Positions 43,401-51,322 of a stretch of 64,000 bases of DNA are shown in pieces; the first letter of the stretch is position 1, and the number at the start of each line of letters is the position of its first letter. The position numbers and the translations under genes are program-made. Below the pieces are notes generated by a model. That model made no database searches. It was not told the DNA's origin and saw only the letters and a list, made by a program, of their open reading frames with translations. The stretch is from Roseomonas haemaphysalidis (GTDB lineage Bacteria; Pseudomonadota; Alphaproteobacteria; Acetobacterales; Acetobacteraceae), in the NCBI RefSeq assembly GCF_017355405.1, contig NZ_CP061177.1, positions 2,277,001 to 2,341,000 of the forward strand. Reading direction: 5' to 3'.

Positions 43401-43578
43401 GCTCCACCACCTCGGCCGAGGCGCCGGGGTAGTTGGCCGTGACCTGCACCTGCGGCGGCACGATGTCGGGGAACTGCGAAACGGGAATGCGGGTCAGCGA
43501 CAACGCGCCCGCGATCGTCATCACGATGGCGATGACGATCGCGAGGCGCGGGCGGTCGACGAAGATGGAAGAGATCAT
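40405..43578 (-). CDS. RND multidrug efflux transporter, inner-membrane subunit (AcrB type)
   Basis: 1057 residues, the normal length for HAE1-type RND pumps, with 12 membrane helices, two large periplasmic loops and the proton-relay Asp pair in helix 4 ([16 protein letters not shown]). The start [20 protein letters not shown] is the usual one. It exports hydrophobic drugs with the adaptor encoded upstream and an outer-membrane channel, probably the TolC-like protein at 45956. The ATG is 4 bases from the adaptor stop. The operon is expected to be repressed by the TetR protein through the operator at 44921. Confidence 0.94.
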   Translation of the reverse strand: MISSIFVDRPRLAIVIAIVMTIAGALSLTRIPVSQFPDIVPPQVQVTANYPGASAEVVEQAVAQPLEAQVVGVENSIYMKSNSGSDGSYTLNVSFTLGTNADINTVNVNNRVQAALSLMPTEVQQQGIQVRKQSSAILQVLFLYPDQPGEFDPLFMTNYATLNLLDELSRTRGVGSATLFSRQNYAMRIWFDTERLVSLGLAPSDVTNAIRAQNVQAPAGRIGAQPVPDDQAMQMNVRTQGRLSTPEQFGNILIRANPDGSVLRVRDVARVELGAQNLDSKTRLNGQDGVGLAIYLAPGANAVQTAAGVDATLDRVRSRMPHGLNVRPVFDTTIFVNDTIHEVIKTLLEAFVLVAVVVFLFLGSLRATLIPIIAVPVSLITTFAVLLVMGYSANTVSLLAMVLAIGIVVDDAIVVVENVERVMEEEPEISPGAAVKKAMAQITAPIIAITLVLLSVFVPIGFIPGLSGVLFRQFAVTISVAMVISAINALSLSPALCVLFLRHKGERRGIMGWVSRRIDNVRDGYAGLVRRLVRLSLVALVLVAAFGFGAFTIASRVPAGFLPSEDQGAFIIAFQLPDGAALPRTSAVVAQMEERLKQMPQVRDAVSIIGFSLLDGGASSSSGTMFVQLKEFSERPNPGDNVQALIGRVFQESAGIRNAQIIAINLPPIIGLSTGGGFEYQLESLEGADPASIGQVMQGLVGAANQDPRLAQVFSTFSARAPSLYLDIDRDKAQALGLGMGDVFSALQATLGSAFVNNFNLYGRTWQVLVQGEAEDRRSEEDLWKIQIRNTRGAMVPLRAIASVRTVVGPQTITRYNNYRSITINGNPGAGISSGAALAAMEEVSRNTLPAGYTFEWTGTAYQERQAQGQTAYILALAVLFAFLFLVALYESWVIPIPVLLSVIVGVLAAVGGIWLSGLSMDLYAQIGLVVLIALAAKNGILIIEFAKEQREAGHSIVEAAEQGARLRFRAVMMTSIAFILGLVPLVWASGAAMLARRAVSTPVFAGMIAASTIGIFLIPMLYVVFQRMREATHRRFGAGQHGRPTDGEPHAKGSAH

Positions 43579-43581
43579 GGT

Positions 43582-44877
43582 TCAGCCACCCTGGCGGGCG
43601 GCGCCGCCCTGCGGCGAGGCGCCGGGGGCGGGCGAGGGCGGGGCGCTGGGACGCGGCGGCGTTGCCGCGGCGGGGGCCGCCGCACCGGCCGGCGCGGCTT
43701 GGCCGCCCGCCGCCGGGGCGTTGCCACCCGCGGGGGCCGGCGAAACCGGGGCGCCCGGGCGCACGCGCTGCAAGCCCTCGACGATCACCTGCTCGCCTTC
43801 CTTCAGCCCGTCGGCGATCACCGCCAGCTCCGGCGTTGACTGCGCGCCGATGCGGATGCCACGGCGCTCGGGCTTGTTCTCGGCGCCGATCACGTAAACG
43901 TAGTCGCCGCGCTGGTCGGTCATCACGGCGGCGCGCGGCACGGTGATCAGCTGCACGGGCTGCACCGCTTCCAGCACCACGGTGACGAACTGGTTGGCCA
44001 CCAGCTCACGCCCGCCACCCTGGCCGGCGGGCAGCGGCGGGTTGGGCATGGTGCCGCGCAGGGCGATGCTGTCCGTGTCGCGGCCGACATCGATGTCGAT
44101 GAAGCCCAGCTTGCCCGTCTGGCCGTACATGCGGCCGTTGCCCAGGCGCAGCTTCACGACCACGGCATCCATGCCGCCGCGATCGGCGTAACGGTCGCGC
44201 AGTTCCAACAGCGTCCGGTTCGGCACGGTGAAGGACACGTACATGGGGTCCTGGCTGACGATGGTGGCCAGCGCGCCGGAGGAGGGCGTGACCACGTTGC
44301 CCGGCGTCACCGCGGCGCGGCCGATGCGGCCGGCGACGGGAGCCCGGATCTCGGTGTAATCGAGATTGATCTGCGCCTGCCGCTCCTGGGCCTGAGCGGA
44401 CAGCAGCTGCGCCTGGGCGGTGCGGGCGGCGGCGGTCGCCGTGTCCACGGTGGAACGCTGGCCGGCCACCGTGTTCAGCAGGGACTGGGCGCGCCCCAGG
44501 GTGATGTTGGCGTTCTGCAGCTGCGCCTGGGCCTCGGCCACGCCGGCACGGGCCTGCGCCAGCGTCGCCTCGAAGGGCGCACGCTCCAGCCGGAACAGCA
44601 GGTCGCCCTTCTGCACGTCGGCGCCTTCGTCGAACAGGCGTTCCTGCAGGAACGCCGTGACGCGGGACTGCAGCTCGACGCGATCCACCGCCTCGATACG
44701 CCCGATGAATTCGTTGGTTTCGGTCACTGCTCGCCGCGCGGCGGGGGCGACGCCGACTGCCGGAGGCGGGCCGCCGGGTGCCTGGGCGAAGGCAGCGCCG
44801 GCCGGTGCTGCCAGCAGTGCCAGAACACCAAGGCGGGCCGCCAGGGAGGCGGCCGCGCGACGGGGGGGGAACGGCAT
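43582..44877 (-). CDS. RND efflux periplasmic adaptor (AcrA type)
   Basis: 431 residues. The signal peptide (LAARLGVLALLAAPAGAAFAQ) has no lipobox Cys. The membrane-fusion pattern follows: RVELQSRVTAFLQERLFDEGADVQKGDLLF (lipoyl half), a long Gln/Ala coiled-coil hairpin, TEIRAPVAGRIGRAAVTPGNVVT (second lipoyl half) and beta-barrel. The last 55 residues are a Pro/Ala/Gly-rich tail unusual in AcrA. ATG 44877 has GGAGG 5 bases upstream; the longer frame would run through the operator. Confidence 0.93.
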   Translation of the reverse strand: MPFPPRRAAASLAARLGVLALLAAPAGAAFAQAPGGPPPAVGVAPAARRAVTETNEFIGRIEAVDRVELQSRVTAFLQERLFDEGADVQKGDLLFRLERAPFEATLAQARAGVAEAQAQLQNANITLGRAQSLLNTVAGQRSTVDTATAAARTAQAQLLSAQAQERQAQINLDYTEIRAPVAGRIGRAAVTPGNVVTPSSGALATIVSQDPMYVSFTVPNRTLLELRDRYADRGGMDAVVVKLRLGNGRMYGQTGKLGFIDIDVGRDTDSIALRGTMPNPPLPAGQGGGRELVANQFVTVVLEAVQPVQLITVPRAAVMTDQRGDYVYVIGAENKPERRGIRIGAQSTPELAVIADGLKEGEQVIVEGLQRVRPGAPVSPAPAGGNAPAAGGQAAPAGAAAPAAATPPRPSAPPSPAPGASPQGGAARQGG

Positions 44878-44920
44878 GCAGCCTCCAGGAAAATCGGTTG
44901 CCCACGGCGCCGCAGGCTTG

Positions 44921-44944
44921 AATATATACGTTCGCGTATGTATA
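44921..44944. promoter_or_regulatory. Palindromic operator between efflux operon and TetR gene
   Basis: AATATATACG-TTCG-CGTATGTATA is an imperfect palindrome (8 of 10 arm bases pair) lying in the 99-base divergent gap, with AT-rich flanks that likely hold both promoters. Position and sequence resemble operators of AcrR/TtgR-type repressors. Confidence 0.75.
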
Positions 44945-44976
44945 TAAATGCGATGGCTTGAGACGCAAGAGGCTAG

Positions 44977-45621
44977 ATGGCGCGGCGCACAAAACAAGAG
45001 GCCGACGAAACCCGCGAGGCCTTGTTGAACGCCGCGGAGCTGGTGTTCCTGGAACGCGGCGTGGCGCGTGCGTCGCTCGATGAGATCGCCAGGGCCGCCG
45101 GCTGTTCGCGCGGGGCCGTGCACTGGCATTTCGGCGACAAGCTGGGGCTTTTCCTGGCGCTTGACGAGCGCCTGCTGCTTTTCCAGGACGAGGCCTGCGA
45201 GCTGCTGGCGGACAAGGATGATTGCCGCCTGCTGTCCTCCATGCGTGGCAACATCGTGGACGCGATGCTGCGCCTGGAACAGGACCCGCACCGCCGCCGC
45301 CTGCTGACCGTGATGCTGCAGCGCTGCGAATACGTGGACGAGATGGCGCCCGCGCTGGAACGCCGGCTGAAGGCCGACGCCACCATGCGCAGCGTCTTGC
45401 GCCGCCGCTTTGAAGCCGCCGTCGCGCATGGCGAGATGGCCTGCGCGTGGTCGCCGGAACAGGCGGCGACCTTTTTGCACAGCTTGATTGGCGGCCTGAT
45501 CAACGACTGGCTGCGCGCCGATGGTGCCTTTTCCCTGTCACATGACATCGACCAGGCGCTTGAGGTCTTCTTCGCCTGCCTGGGCGTGGCGACGCCGCAG
45601 GCCGTGAGCACCCATGCCTGA
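44977..45621 (+). CDS. TetR/AcrR-family repressor of the efflux pump
   Basis: 214 residues. The N-terminal helix-turn-helix covers about 11–57 (TREALLNAAELVFLERG, SLDEIARAAGCSRGAVHWHFGDK). The all-helical ligand-binding domain ends in a typical TetR_C region (FLHSLIGGLINDWLRADGAFSL), much like TtgR/AcrR. It should repress the divergent RND operon and itself and release on ligand binding. AAGAGG precedes the ATG at 4 bases, a short spacing. Confidence 0.93.
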   Translation: MARRTKQEADETREALLNAAELVFLERGVARASLDEIARAAGCSRGAVHWHFGDKLGLFLALDERLLLFQDEACELLADKDDCRLLSSMRGNIVDAMLRLEQDPHRRRLLTVMLQRCEYVDEMAPALERRLKADATMRSVLRRRFEAAVAHGEMACAWSPEQAATFLHSLIGGLINDWLRADGAFSLSHDIDQALEVFFACLGVATPQAVSTHA

Positions 45622-45633
45622 GAGAATGTTCCG

Positions 45634-45876
45634 ATGCCGCTGCGCTCCATGATGCCGCCCCGCCGCCTGCTGCCGGTTGCCGGGGTGCTGTTGCTGCTGC
45701 CGGCCCTGGCGGCCTGCGGCAGCTCCACCTCGGCTGGCGATCGTGTGCTGGGTGCCAAGGGCTCGGTGGTGGACTCCGTGCGCGGCTCCGCGGCGGGCGC
45801 CGACGTGCTGCGGCCGGAGCCGGGCAACATCTGGTCGGAAGGGCTGGAGCCGGCGCGGGTTCCGCCCGGCCGCTGA
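45634..45876 (+). CDS. Small lipoprotein of unknown function
   Basis: 80 residues with a lipoprotein signal peptide (LLPVAGVLLLLPALAAC, lipobox Cys28) and a short mature part of about 50 residues with no recognised domain (ends EGLEPARVPPGR). It lies 12 bases after the TetR gene and 79 bases before the TolC-like gene, so it may be an accessory outer-membrane part of the pump. No close family comes to mind. Confidence 0.65.
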   Translation: MPLRSMMPPRRLLPVAGVLLLLPALAACGSSTSAGDRVLGAKGSVVDSVRGSAAGADVLRPEPGNIWSEGLEPARVPPGR

Positions 45877-45955
45877 ACCACGCAACTTCAAGCTATCGGG
45901 CCGCTGCGCGGCAGGGGGCGCCGCCTGGGTGCGGCCGCTGAGGGGAAGACTACCA

Positions 45956-47332
45956 ATGATGAAGAGTGTCTCGGCGTCGGTGATGCTGGTGATGATGCTG
46001 GGTGGTGTGGCGCGGGGTCAGACGCTGCAGGACGCGTTGTCGGCGGCGTATGCCAACAACCCGACGCTGCAAACGTCGCGGGCGCAGCTGCGGGTGGTGG
46101 ACGAGAACGTGCCGCAGGCGCTGGCGGGGTGGCGGCCGAGCGTGACGCTGTCGGGCAGCGCGGGGTACAACCAGGGCACGGCGCGGTCGCGGGGCATTTA
46201 CGGCGACACGGACCGCCAGATTGGCAGCGGCACGGCGACGGTGACGCAGCCGCTGTACAACGGCGGCCGCACGGTGGCTGGCACGCGGCGGGCGGAGAAC
46301 CAGGTGCTGGCGCAGCGGGCGCGGCTGCTCGCCACCGAGCAGCAGGTGCTGTCGGACACGGTGCAGGCCTATGTGGCGGTGATCCGCGACCAGGAAACGC
46401 TGCGGCTGAACGTCAACAACGTGCAGGTGCTGCAGCGGCAGCTGGATGCCACCAACGAACGCTTCCGGGTGGGCGAGATCACGCGCACCGACGTGGCGCA
46501 GGCGGAAAGCCGGCTGGCGGGCGCGCGGGCGACGCGGGCCAATGCGGAAGGCACGCTGCAAACCAGCCGGGCGACGTTTGCGCGGCTGGTGGGGGTGGCG
46601 CCGGAGCGGCTGGTGGCGCCGCAGCCGCTGGCAGCCCCGGTGCGCAGCGCGCGCGAGGCGGCGGAGCTGGCGTCGGTGAACGCGCCGGCGGTGGTGGCGA
46701 CGCTGTTTGACGAGGCGGCGGGGCGCGAGCAGATCGACGTGCAGTTCGCGACCTTGCTGCCGCAGGTGTCGCTGCAGGCGCAGACCTACCGATCGGACAA
46801 CACGCAGTCGCCGCACACGCGGGCGACGGGCGAGCAGATCACGGCGACGCTGTCGGTGCCGCTGTACCAGGGTGGCGCGGAATACGCGGCGGTGCGGCAG
46901 GCGCGGCAGGACGCGCAGCGGCTGCGGCAGGTGGTGGACGACCAGCGGCGGGCGGCGATGCAGCAGGCGACGCAGGCGTGGGAAACGCTGGTGGCGGCGC
47001 GGGCGCAGGTGGACAGCGTGCGATCGCAGATCCGGGCGGCGGAGATTGCGCTGGACGGGGTGCAGCGCGAGGCGGTGGTGGGCAGCCGGACGACGCTGGA
47101 CGTGCTGAACGCGGAGCAGGAGCTGCTGAACGCGCGGGTGACGCTGGTGCAGGCGCTGGCCAACGTGGTGACCAACAGCTACGCGCTGGCCGGCGCCGTG
47201 GGGCGGCTGACCGCCAAGGACCTCGCCCTGCCCGTGCCCCTCTACGACATGGAGGCCTACTACCGCGCCGTCCGCAACAAATGGTTCGGCACCAGCGACC
47301 TCTCGCAGGTTAACAACCCTTCGGCACCCTGA
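45956..47332 (+). CDS. tolC: TolC-family outer-membrane channel
   Basis: 458 residues. The signal peptide (SVMLVMMLGGVARG) is followed by two repeats of the TolC fold: TLQDALSAAYANNPTLQTSRAQL opens the first, and SLNAPAVVATL-like and NAEQELLNARVTLVQALANVV mark coiled-coil helices. It is the expected outer-membrane exit for the RND pump and could also serve type I secretion. ATG 45956 has GGGGAAG 8 bases before it. Codon use is odd: from the start to about 47170 Ala, Arg and Thr are mostly GCG, CGG and ACG, whereas the last 50 codons and all neighbours prefer GCC, CGC and ACC. Confidence 0.93.
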   Translation: MMKSVSASVMLVMMLGGVARGQTLQDALSAAYANNPTLQTSRAQLRVVDENVPQALAGWRPSVTLSGSAGYNQGTARSRGIYGDTDRQIGSGTATVTQPLYNGGRTVAGTRRAENQVLAQRARLLATEQQVLSDTVQAYVAVIRDQETLRLNVNNVQVLQRQLDATNERFRVGEITRTDVAQAESRLAGARATRANAEGTLQTSRATFARLVGVAPERLVAPQPLAAPVRSAREAAELASVNAPAVVATLFDEAAGREQIDVQFATLLPQVSLQAQTYRSDNTQSPHTRATGEQITATLSVPLYQGGAEYAAVRQARQDAQRLRQVVDDQRRAAMQQATQAWETLVAARAQVDSVRSQIRAAEIALDGVQREAVVGSRTTLDVLNAEQELLNARVTLVQALANVVTNSYALAGAVGRLTAKDLALPVPLYDMEAYYRAVRNKWFGTSDLSQVNNPSAP

Positions 47333-47337
47333 GGATG

Positions 47338-47361
47338 GCCGGCGCCACGGCGCCGGCTTTT
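47338..47361 (+). terminator. Terminator of the tolC transcript
   Basis: A perfect 9-bp stem (GCCGGCGCC at 47338–47346, GGCGCCGGC at 47349–47357) with a two-base loop is followed by TTTT, 5 bases after the tolC stop. Confidence 0.8.
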
Positions 47362-47536
47362 CGCCTGTCGCGAGAATATCGGGCGGGTCCATGAAAACCC
47401 GTGCCTTTTGTCGGATGATCGGTCAAAAGGCGGCCTCGCCGCTGATTGCCGGCCTGCGGATCGTCGTTGCCGGCTCCGGGTCAGCCAGACCCGGGGCCTG
47501 AACCACCGCTGTCGTGGACTTCGAAGGAACGTGCGA

Positions 47537-49003
47537 GTGGTCTCGATCCGTCACGGTTTTGCCTGGATGGCCATGGCCCAGGGCAGCCTGTTTGTTCTGC
47601 AGTTCGTCATCTCCATCCTGGTCGCGCGCCTGCTCGGCCCCTACGAGATGGGCATCTTCGCGATCGCGCTGTCCATTGTCGGCCTGCTGTCCATCATCCG
47701 GTCCTTCGGCCTTGGTTCCTATCTGATCCGTGCCCCGGAGCTGACCCGCTCCGTGGTCGCCACGGTATTCACCATCAATGCCGGCCTGGCCATCATGGTC
47801 GCCCTGGCCATCGTTGCCTTCAGCCTGCTGGGCGGCACCCTGCTCAAGGAACCCGGCGTGCGGGACCTCCTGATGGTCATGGCCATCATGCCGCTGCTCG
47901 GCATCTTCGATATGATCCCCTTCGCGGTCATCGAGCGGCGGGGCGATTTTCGGACGGTCGCGATCGTCAACATCGTCCGCTACAGCGTGGCGAACCTCAG
48001 CACCCTGGCCTTCGCCTATGCCGGGCACAGTTACATGAGCCTCGGCTACGGGCAGGTGATCGGCAGCGCCATCGCGGTGGTGCTGAACAACCTCGTTGTC
48101 CGGCGCTCGGTCTCGATCCGCCTTGGCCTGGAGAACTGGCGCGACGTCATGAAGTTCGGCACGCAGATGCTCACCATCTCGGCGATCGCCGGGCTGCAGG
48201 GGCGCATCGCGGACCTCGTCCTCGCCAAGGCGCTCGGCCTGGCCGCCTTCGGCATCTTTTCGCGCGCGAGCAGCCTGACCGGCGTGGTTTGGGAAAACTT
48301 CCAAGTGGTCGTGCTGCGCGTGCTGTTCACCGACTTTGCCGAGCAGCGGCGGCAGAAGCGCTCGCTGCGTCACAGCTACCTGCGGCTGACCGAAGTGCTG
48401 ACCGGCCTGCTGTGGCCGGCCTTTATCGGCATCAGCGTGGTGTCGGGACCCCTGGTGATGGCCCTGTTCGGCCAGGACTGGCTGGGCGCGGTGGTGCCGC
48501 TGAGCATCCTGGCGGTTTCCACCGCCATCTTCGTTCTGATCATCATCGCCCAGGACATCTACATCGTCAGCAACGCGACGGCCCGGCAAACCCGGCTGGA
48601 GGTTATCCGGGCGCCCATCTCCCTGGCCCTCTTTTCGATCGGATGCCTGATCAGCCTGGAAGCCGCCGCCGCCATGAAGGTGGTGGAGGCGGTGGTGGTG
48701 GTCGCGATGTACCGCCGCGACCTGGAACGGATGACCGATACCTCCTGGTCGGACTACGTGCCCATCTACGGCCGCGGACTGCTGTTGACGGCCGCCGCCA
48801 CCTTGCCCGCGGCGATGGTGATGACGGCCTATGGCTGGTCGCCCAGCACCCCTCTGGCCGCCGTGCTGGGCGGCGTGGCGGCCGGTGGCGTGGTGTGGTT
48901 CGCCGCGCTCTGGGCCCTGCGCCACCCGCTGTACGAGGAAGTGCAGCGGCTGCTGCGGCAAGTGCAGTCACGGCTGCGCCCGGCGCCGCCGCCGCCCGCC
49001 TGA
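47537..49003 (+). CDS. Polysaccharide flippase (Wzx/MOP superfamily)
   Basis: 488 residues and about 14 membrane helices, starting GFAWMAMAQGSLFVLQFVISILVARLLGPYEMGIF, the typical opening of polysaccharide flippases. It should turn the lipid-linked repeat unit to the periplasmic face. I start it at GTG 47537 because AAGGA (47524–47528) is 8 bases upstream; a GTG two codons earlier is too close. The longer frame to 47408 has no such site. No flippase is found inside the XrtA locus, so this gene, 7 kb away, may supply it. Confidence 0.88.
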   Translation: MVSIRHGFAWMAMAQGSLFVLQFVISILVARLLGPYEMGIFAIALSIVGLLSIIRSFGLGSYLIRAPELTRSVVATVFTINAGLAIMVALAIVAFSLLGGTLLKEPGVRDLLMVMAIMPLLGIFDMIPFAVIERRGDFRTVAIVNIVRYSVANLSTLAFAYAGHSYMSLGYGQVIGSAIAVVLNNLVVRRSVSIRLGLENWRDVMKFGTQMLTISAIAGLQGRIADLVLAKALGLAAFGIFSRASSLTGVVWENFQVVVLRVLFTDFAEQRRQKRSLRHSYLRLTEVLTGLLWPAFIGISVVSGPLVMALFGQDWLGAVVPLSILAVSTAIFVLIIIAQDIYIVSNATARQTRLEVIRAPISLALFSIGCLISLEAAAAMKVVEAVVVVAMYRRDLERMTDTSWSDYVPIYGRGLLLTAAATLPAAMVMTAYGWSPSTPLAAVLGGVAAGGVVWFAALWALRHPLYEEVQRLLRQVQSRLRPAPPPPA

Positions 49004-49006
49004 CCC

Positions 49007-50002
49007 TTAGTCCAGGTCGGTGGCGACCACGGCGGTGCTGTATTTGCGGACTTCCCGCATCCGGTGTTCGGGGTTCGCAATGCGGGCCGCGCGGACGAAC
49101 TGCATCAGCGGCCTGATTTCCCGAGGGTCGCGGAGCCAGGCACGGACGGCGAACTGGACGCCCTGCCAGCGCATGCCGTTGGCGAGGTTGTTGGCCGCCA
49201 TGCCCTTGTACTGGCGGATCAGTGCCCAGCGCAGCTGCTTGCGATAGGGGCGCAGGGCCGGGTGCACGAGGGCGGTTTCCTCGGCACGGGAAAACGCGCG
49301 GGTCAGTCTCGCCCGACTGGTCATCATGCTGCTGTGCTGGCGGCGCAGGGTGTAGAGCACCCGGTTGGAGGCGATGACCCGGCACAAGGTGGACAGCCGC
49401 ACGATCAGCATCCAGTCCTCGCCGTAGCGAAGCTTTTCGTCAAAGCCGCCGACCTCCTTGATCGCCGCCTTTGGGGCCAGGATGCAGCCCAGGTGGCGCC
49501 ACTGGTTGATCAGGCCATGGGTGGCGGCCGGGGCCGGCCAGGCGAACCAGCCATCGCCCAGCGCCTCACCATTGTCCAACGGCAAGGGGAAGGGGGTGTT
49601 GACCACGTCGCCCGGAAGCAGGTCCTCGAAAGAACCGACGACCATGTCGGCCTCGGTGGCCGGCGCCGATAGCCTGGCCGCCAGGCTGTCCGGCCGCCAC
49701 ATGTCGTCGGCGTCGAGAAAGCCGATCAGATTGCCCCGCGCCGCCCGGATGCCGGCATTCCGCGTCCCCGCAGGGCCGAGGTTCCGGTCGTTGTGCAGTA
49801 CCCGGACCCGGGTATCCTCGGCTTCCAGGGCCTTCAGCACGTCCAGCGTCGGCGGGGACGAGGATTGGTCGTTGACCAGCAGCAGTTCCAGCACCGAGGC
49901 ACCCTGCTGATCCAGGACGGAACGGGCCGCCGCGCGGATCATATCCGGGTCTGTGTTGTACACCGGGCACACGACGCTGACCTGCTTCAAAGAACCGTCC
50001 AT
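49007..50002 (-). CDS. GT2-type glycosyltransferase
   Basis: 331 residues, GT-A fold: VSVVCPVYNTDPDMIRAAARSV, LLVNDQSSSPPT, GFLDADDMWRPDSL (metal site) and EVGGFDEKLRYGEDWMLIVRL. The donor is unknown. I chose ATG 50002; a GTG start at 50083 would add 27 residues of no clear similarity. It is convergent with the flippase gene, their stops 4 bases apart, and both likely belong to polysaccharide assembly. Confidence 0.87.
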   Translation of the reverse strand: MDGSLKQVSVVCPVYNTDPDMIRAAARSVLDQQGASVLELLLVNDQSSSPPTLDVLKALEAEDTRVRVLHNDRNLGPAGTRNAGIRAARGNLIGFLDADDMWRPDSLAARLSAPATEADMVVGSFEDLLPGDVVNTPFPLPLDNGEALGDGWFAWPAPAATHGLINQWRHLGCILAPKAAIKEVGGFDEKLRYGEDWMLIVRLSTLCRVIASNRVLYTLRRQHSSMMTSRARLTRAFSRAEETALVHPALRPYRKQLRWALIRQYKGMAANNLANGMRWQGVQFAVRAWLRDPREIRPLMQFVRAARIANPEHRMREVRKYSTAVVATDLD

Positions 50003-50116
50003 CCTACCAAAAGCCTCGACCAAGCGCGGCGGTGCGCCGGCTCCGGCGCCGACCGCCCCGTCCTTAGACGATTCGCCCGCCACTCGATATGGAATCGGTG
50101 CCGCGAGCCGGAACCT

Positions 50117-51220
50117 CTAGAAACTGTGTTCCAGCACCACCTCGCCCAGCGCCAGGGATGCCGTCAGCCCGGGGCTTTCGATGCCGAACAGGTTGATCAG
50201 CCCCGGCTGCCCGTGGTCGCGCGGACCCTGGACCATGAAGTCCTGTCCCGGTTGCCCGGGACCCACGGTCTTGGGCCGGATGCCGCAGTAACCCGGCTGC
50301 AGGGCGCCGTTCGGCAAATCGGGCCAATAGCGCCGGATGGCGGCATAGAAGCCTTCGCCCCGCGCCGGGTCCACGTCGTAGTTCACGTGGTCCACCCATT
50401 CGACGTCTGGCCCGAACTTGGCCTGCCCGCCAAGGTCCAGGGTCAGGTGCGTCCCCAGGCCACCCGGCACCGGCACCGGGTAGATCAGCCGCGAAAACGG
50501 CGAGCGGCCGGACAGCACGAAGTAGTTGCCCTTGGCGTAGAAGGCGGGCGGCACCATGGCTTCCGGCAGCCCGGCCAGCCGGCGGGCCAGGGCAGGGGCA
50601 TGCAGTCCGGCGGCGTTGACCAGCAGGGTGCAGCGCAGTTCCATGGGCTCGGCGCCACCGACCGAAAGCTCGGCGCCCCCGTCCGGCAGCAGGCGGCCGG
50701 ACAGCACCGGGGCGTGGAACACGAAGGCCGCGCCCGCGTTCTCGGCATCGCCCTGCAAGGACAGCATGAAGGCGTGGCTGTCGACGATGCCGGTGGAGGG
50801 GGAATGCAGCGCGGCCGTGCAGGCCACGGCGGGTTCCATCTCCCTCGCCTCGGCGGCGGTGATCTCGCGCAGGTCGTCCACGCCATTGGCGGCGGCGCGA
50901 GCGCGGATGGAGGCGAGCTGCCCGGCCTCGGCCTCGTTGGTGGCGACGATCAGCTTGCCGCAGCGGCGGTGCGGGATGCCGCGCTCCTCGCAATAGGCGT
51001 AAAGGCGCTGCCGCCCCGCCACGCAGGAGCGGGCCATCAGGCTGCCCTTGGGGTAGTAGATGCCGGCATGGATGACCTCGCTGTTGCGCGACGAGGTTTC
51101 CGTGCCGATCCCCTCCGCCGCCTCCAGCACCAGCACCTCGCGCCCGGACAGGGCCAGGGCGCGCGCCGCCGCCAGCCCCACCACGCCGGCACCCACCACC
51201 ACGCAATCCACCTGTTCCAT
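50117..51220 (-). CDS. FAD-dependent oxidoreductase, L-2-hydroxyglutarate oxidase-like
   Basis: 367 residues of the DAO family. The FAD-binding motif [19 protein letters not shown] is at the N-terminus; [23 protein letters not shown] and [18 protein letters not shown] are typical of LhgO-type proteins. It oxidises a 2-hydroxy acid, most likely L-2-hydroxyglutarate, passing electrons to FAD. It is a stand-alone gene next to an ABC-F gene and probably metabolic repair rather than part of the polysaccharide system. Confidence 0.85.
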   Translation of the reverse strand: MEQVDCVVVGAGVVGLAAARALALSGREVLVLEAAEGIGTETSSRNSEVIHAGIYYPKGSLMARSCVAGRQRLYAYCEERGIPHRRCGKLIVATNEAEAGQLASIRARAAANGVDDLREITAAEAREMEPAVACTAALHSPSTGIVDSHAFMLSLQGDAENAGAAFVFHAPVLSGRLLPDGGAELSVGGAEPMELRCTLLVNAAGLHAPALARRLAGLPEAMVPPAFYAKGNYFVLSGRSPFSRLIYPVPVPGGLGTHLTLDLGGQAKFGPDVEWVDHVNYDVDPARGEGFYAAIRRYWPDLPNGALQPGYCGIRPKTVGPGQPGQDFMVQGPRDHGQPGLINLFGIESPGLTASLALGEVVLEHSF

Positions 51221-51322
51221 CGACGCTCTCCCTGCGGCGGAGTCTGGGGCGCGCCACGGCGCGCATCAACCCCGCTGCAACAAGGCTTGACGCAGCGCGG
51301 CGGGGGCGCCACCCACCGCCGC

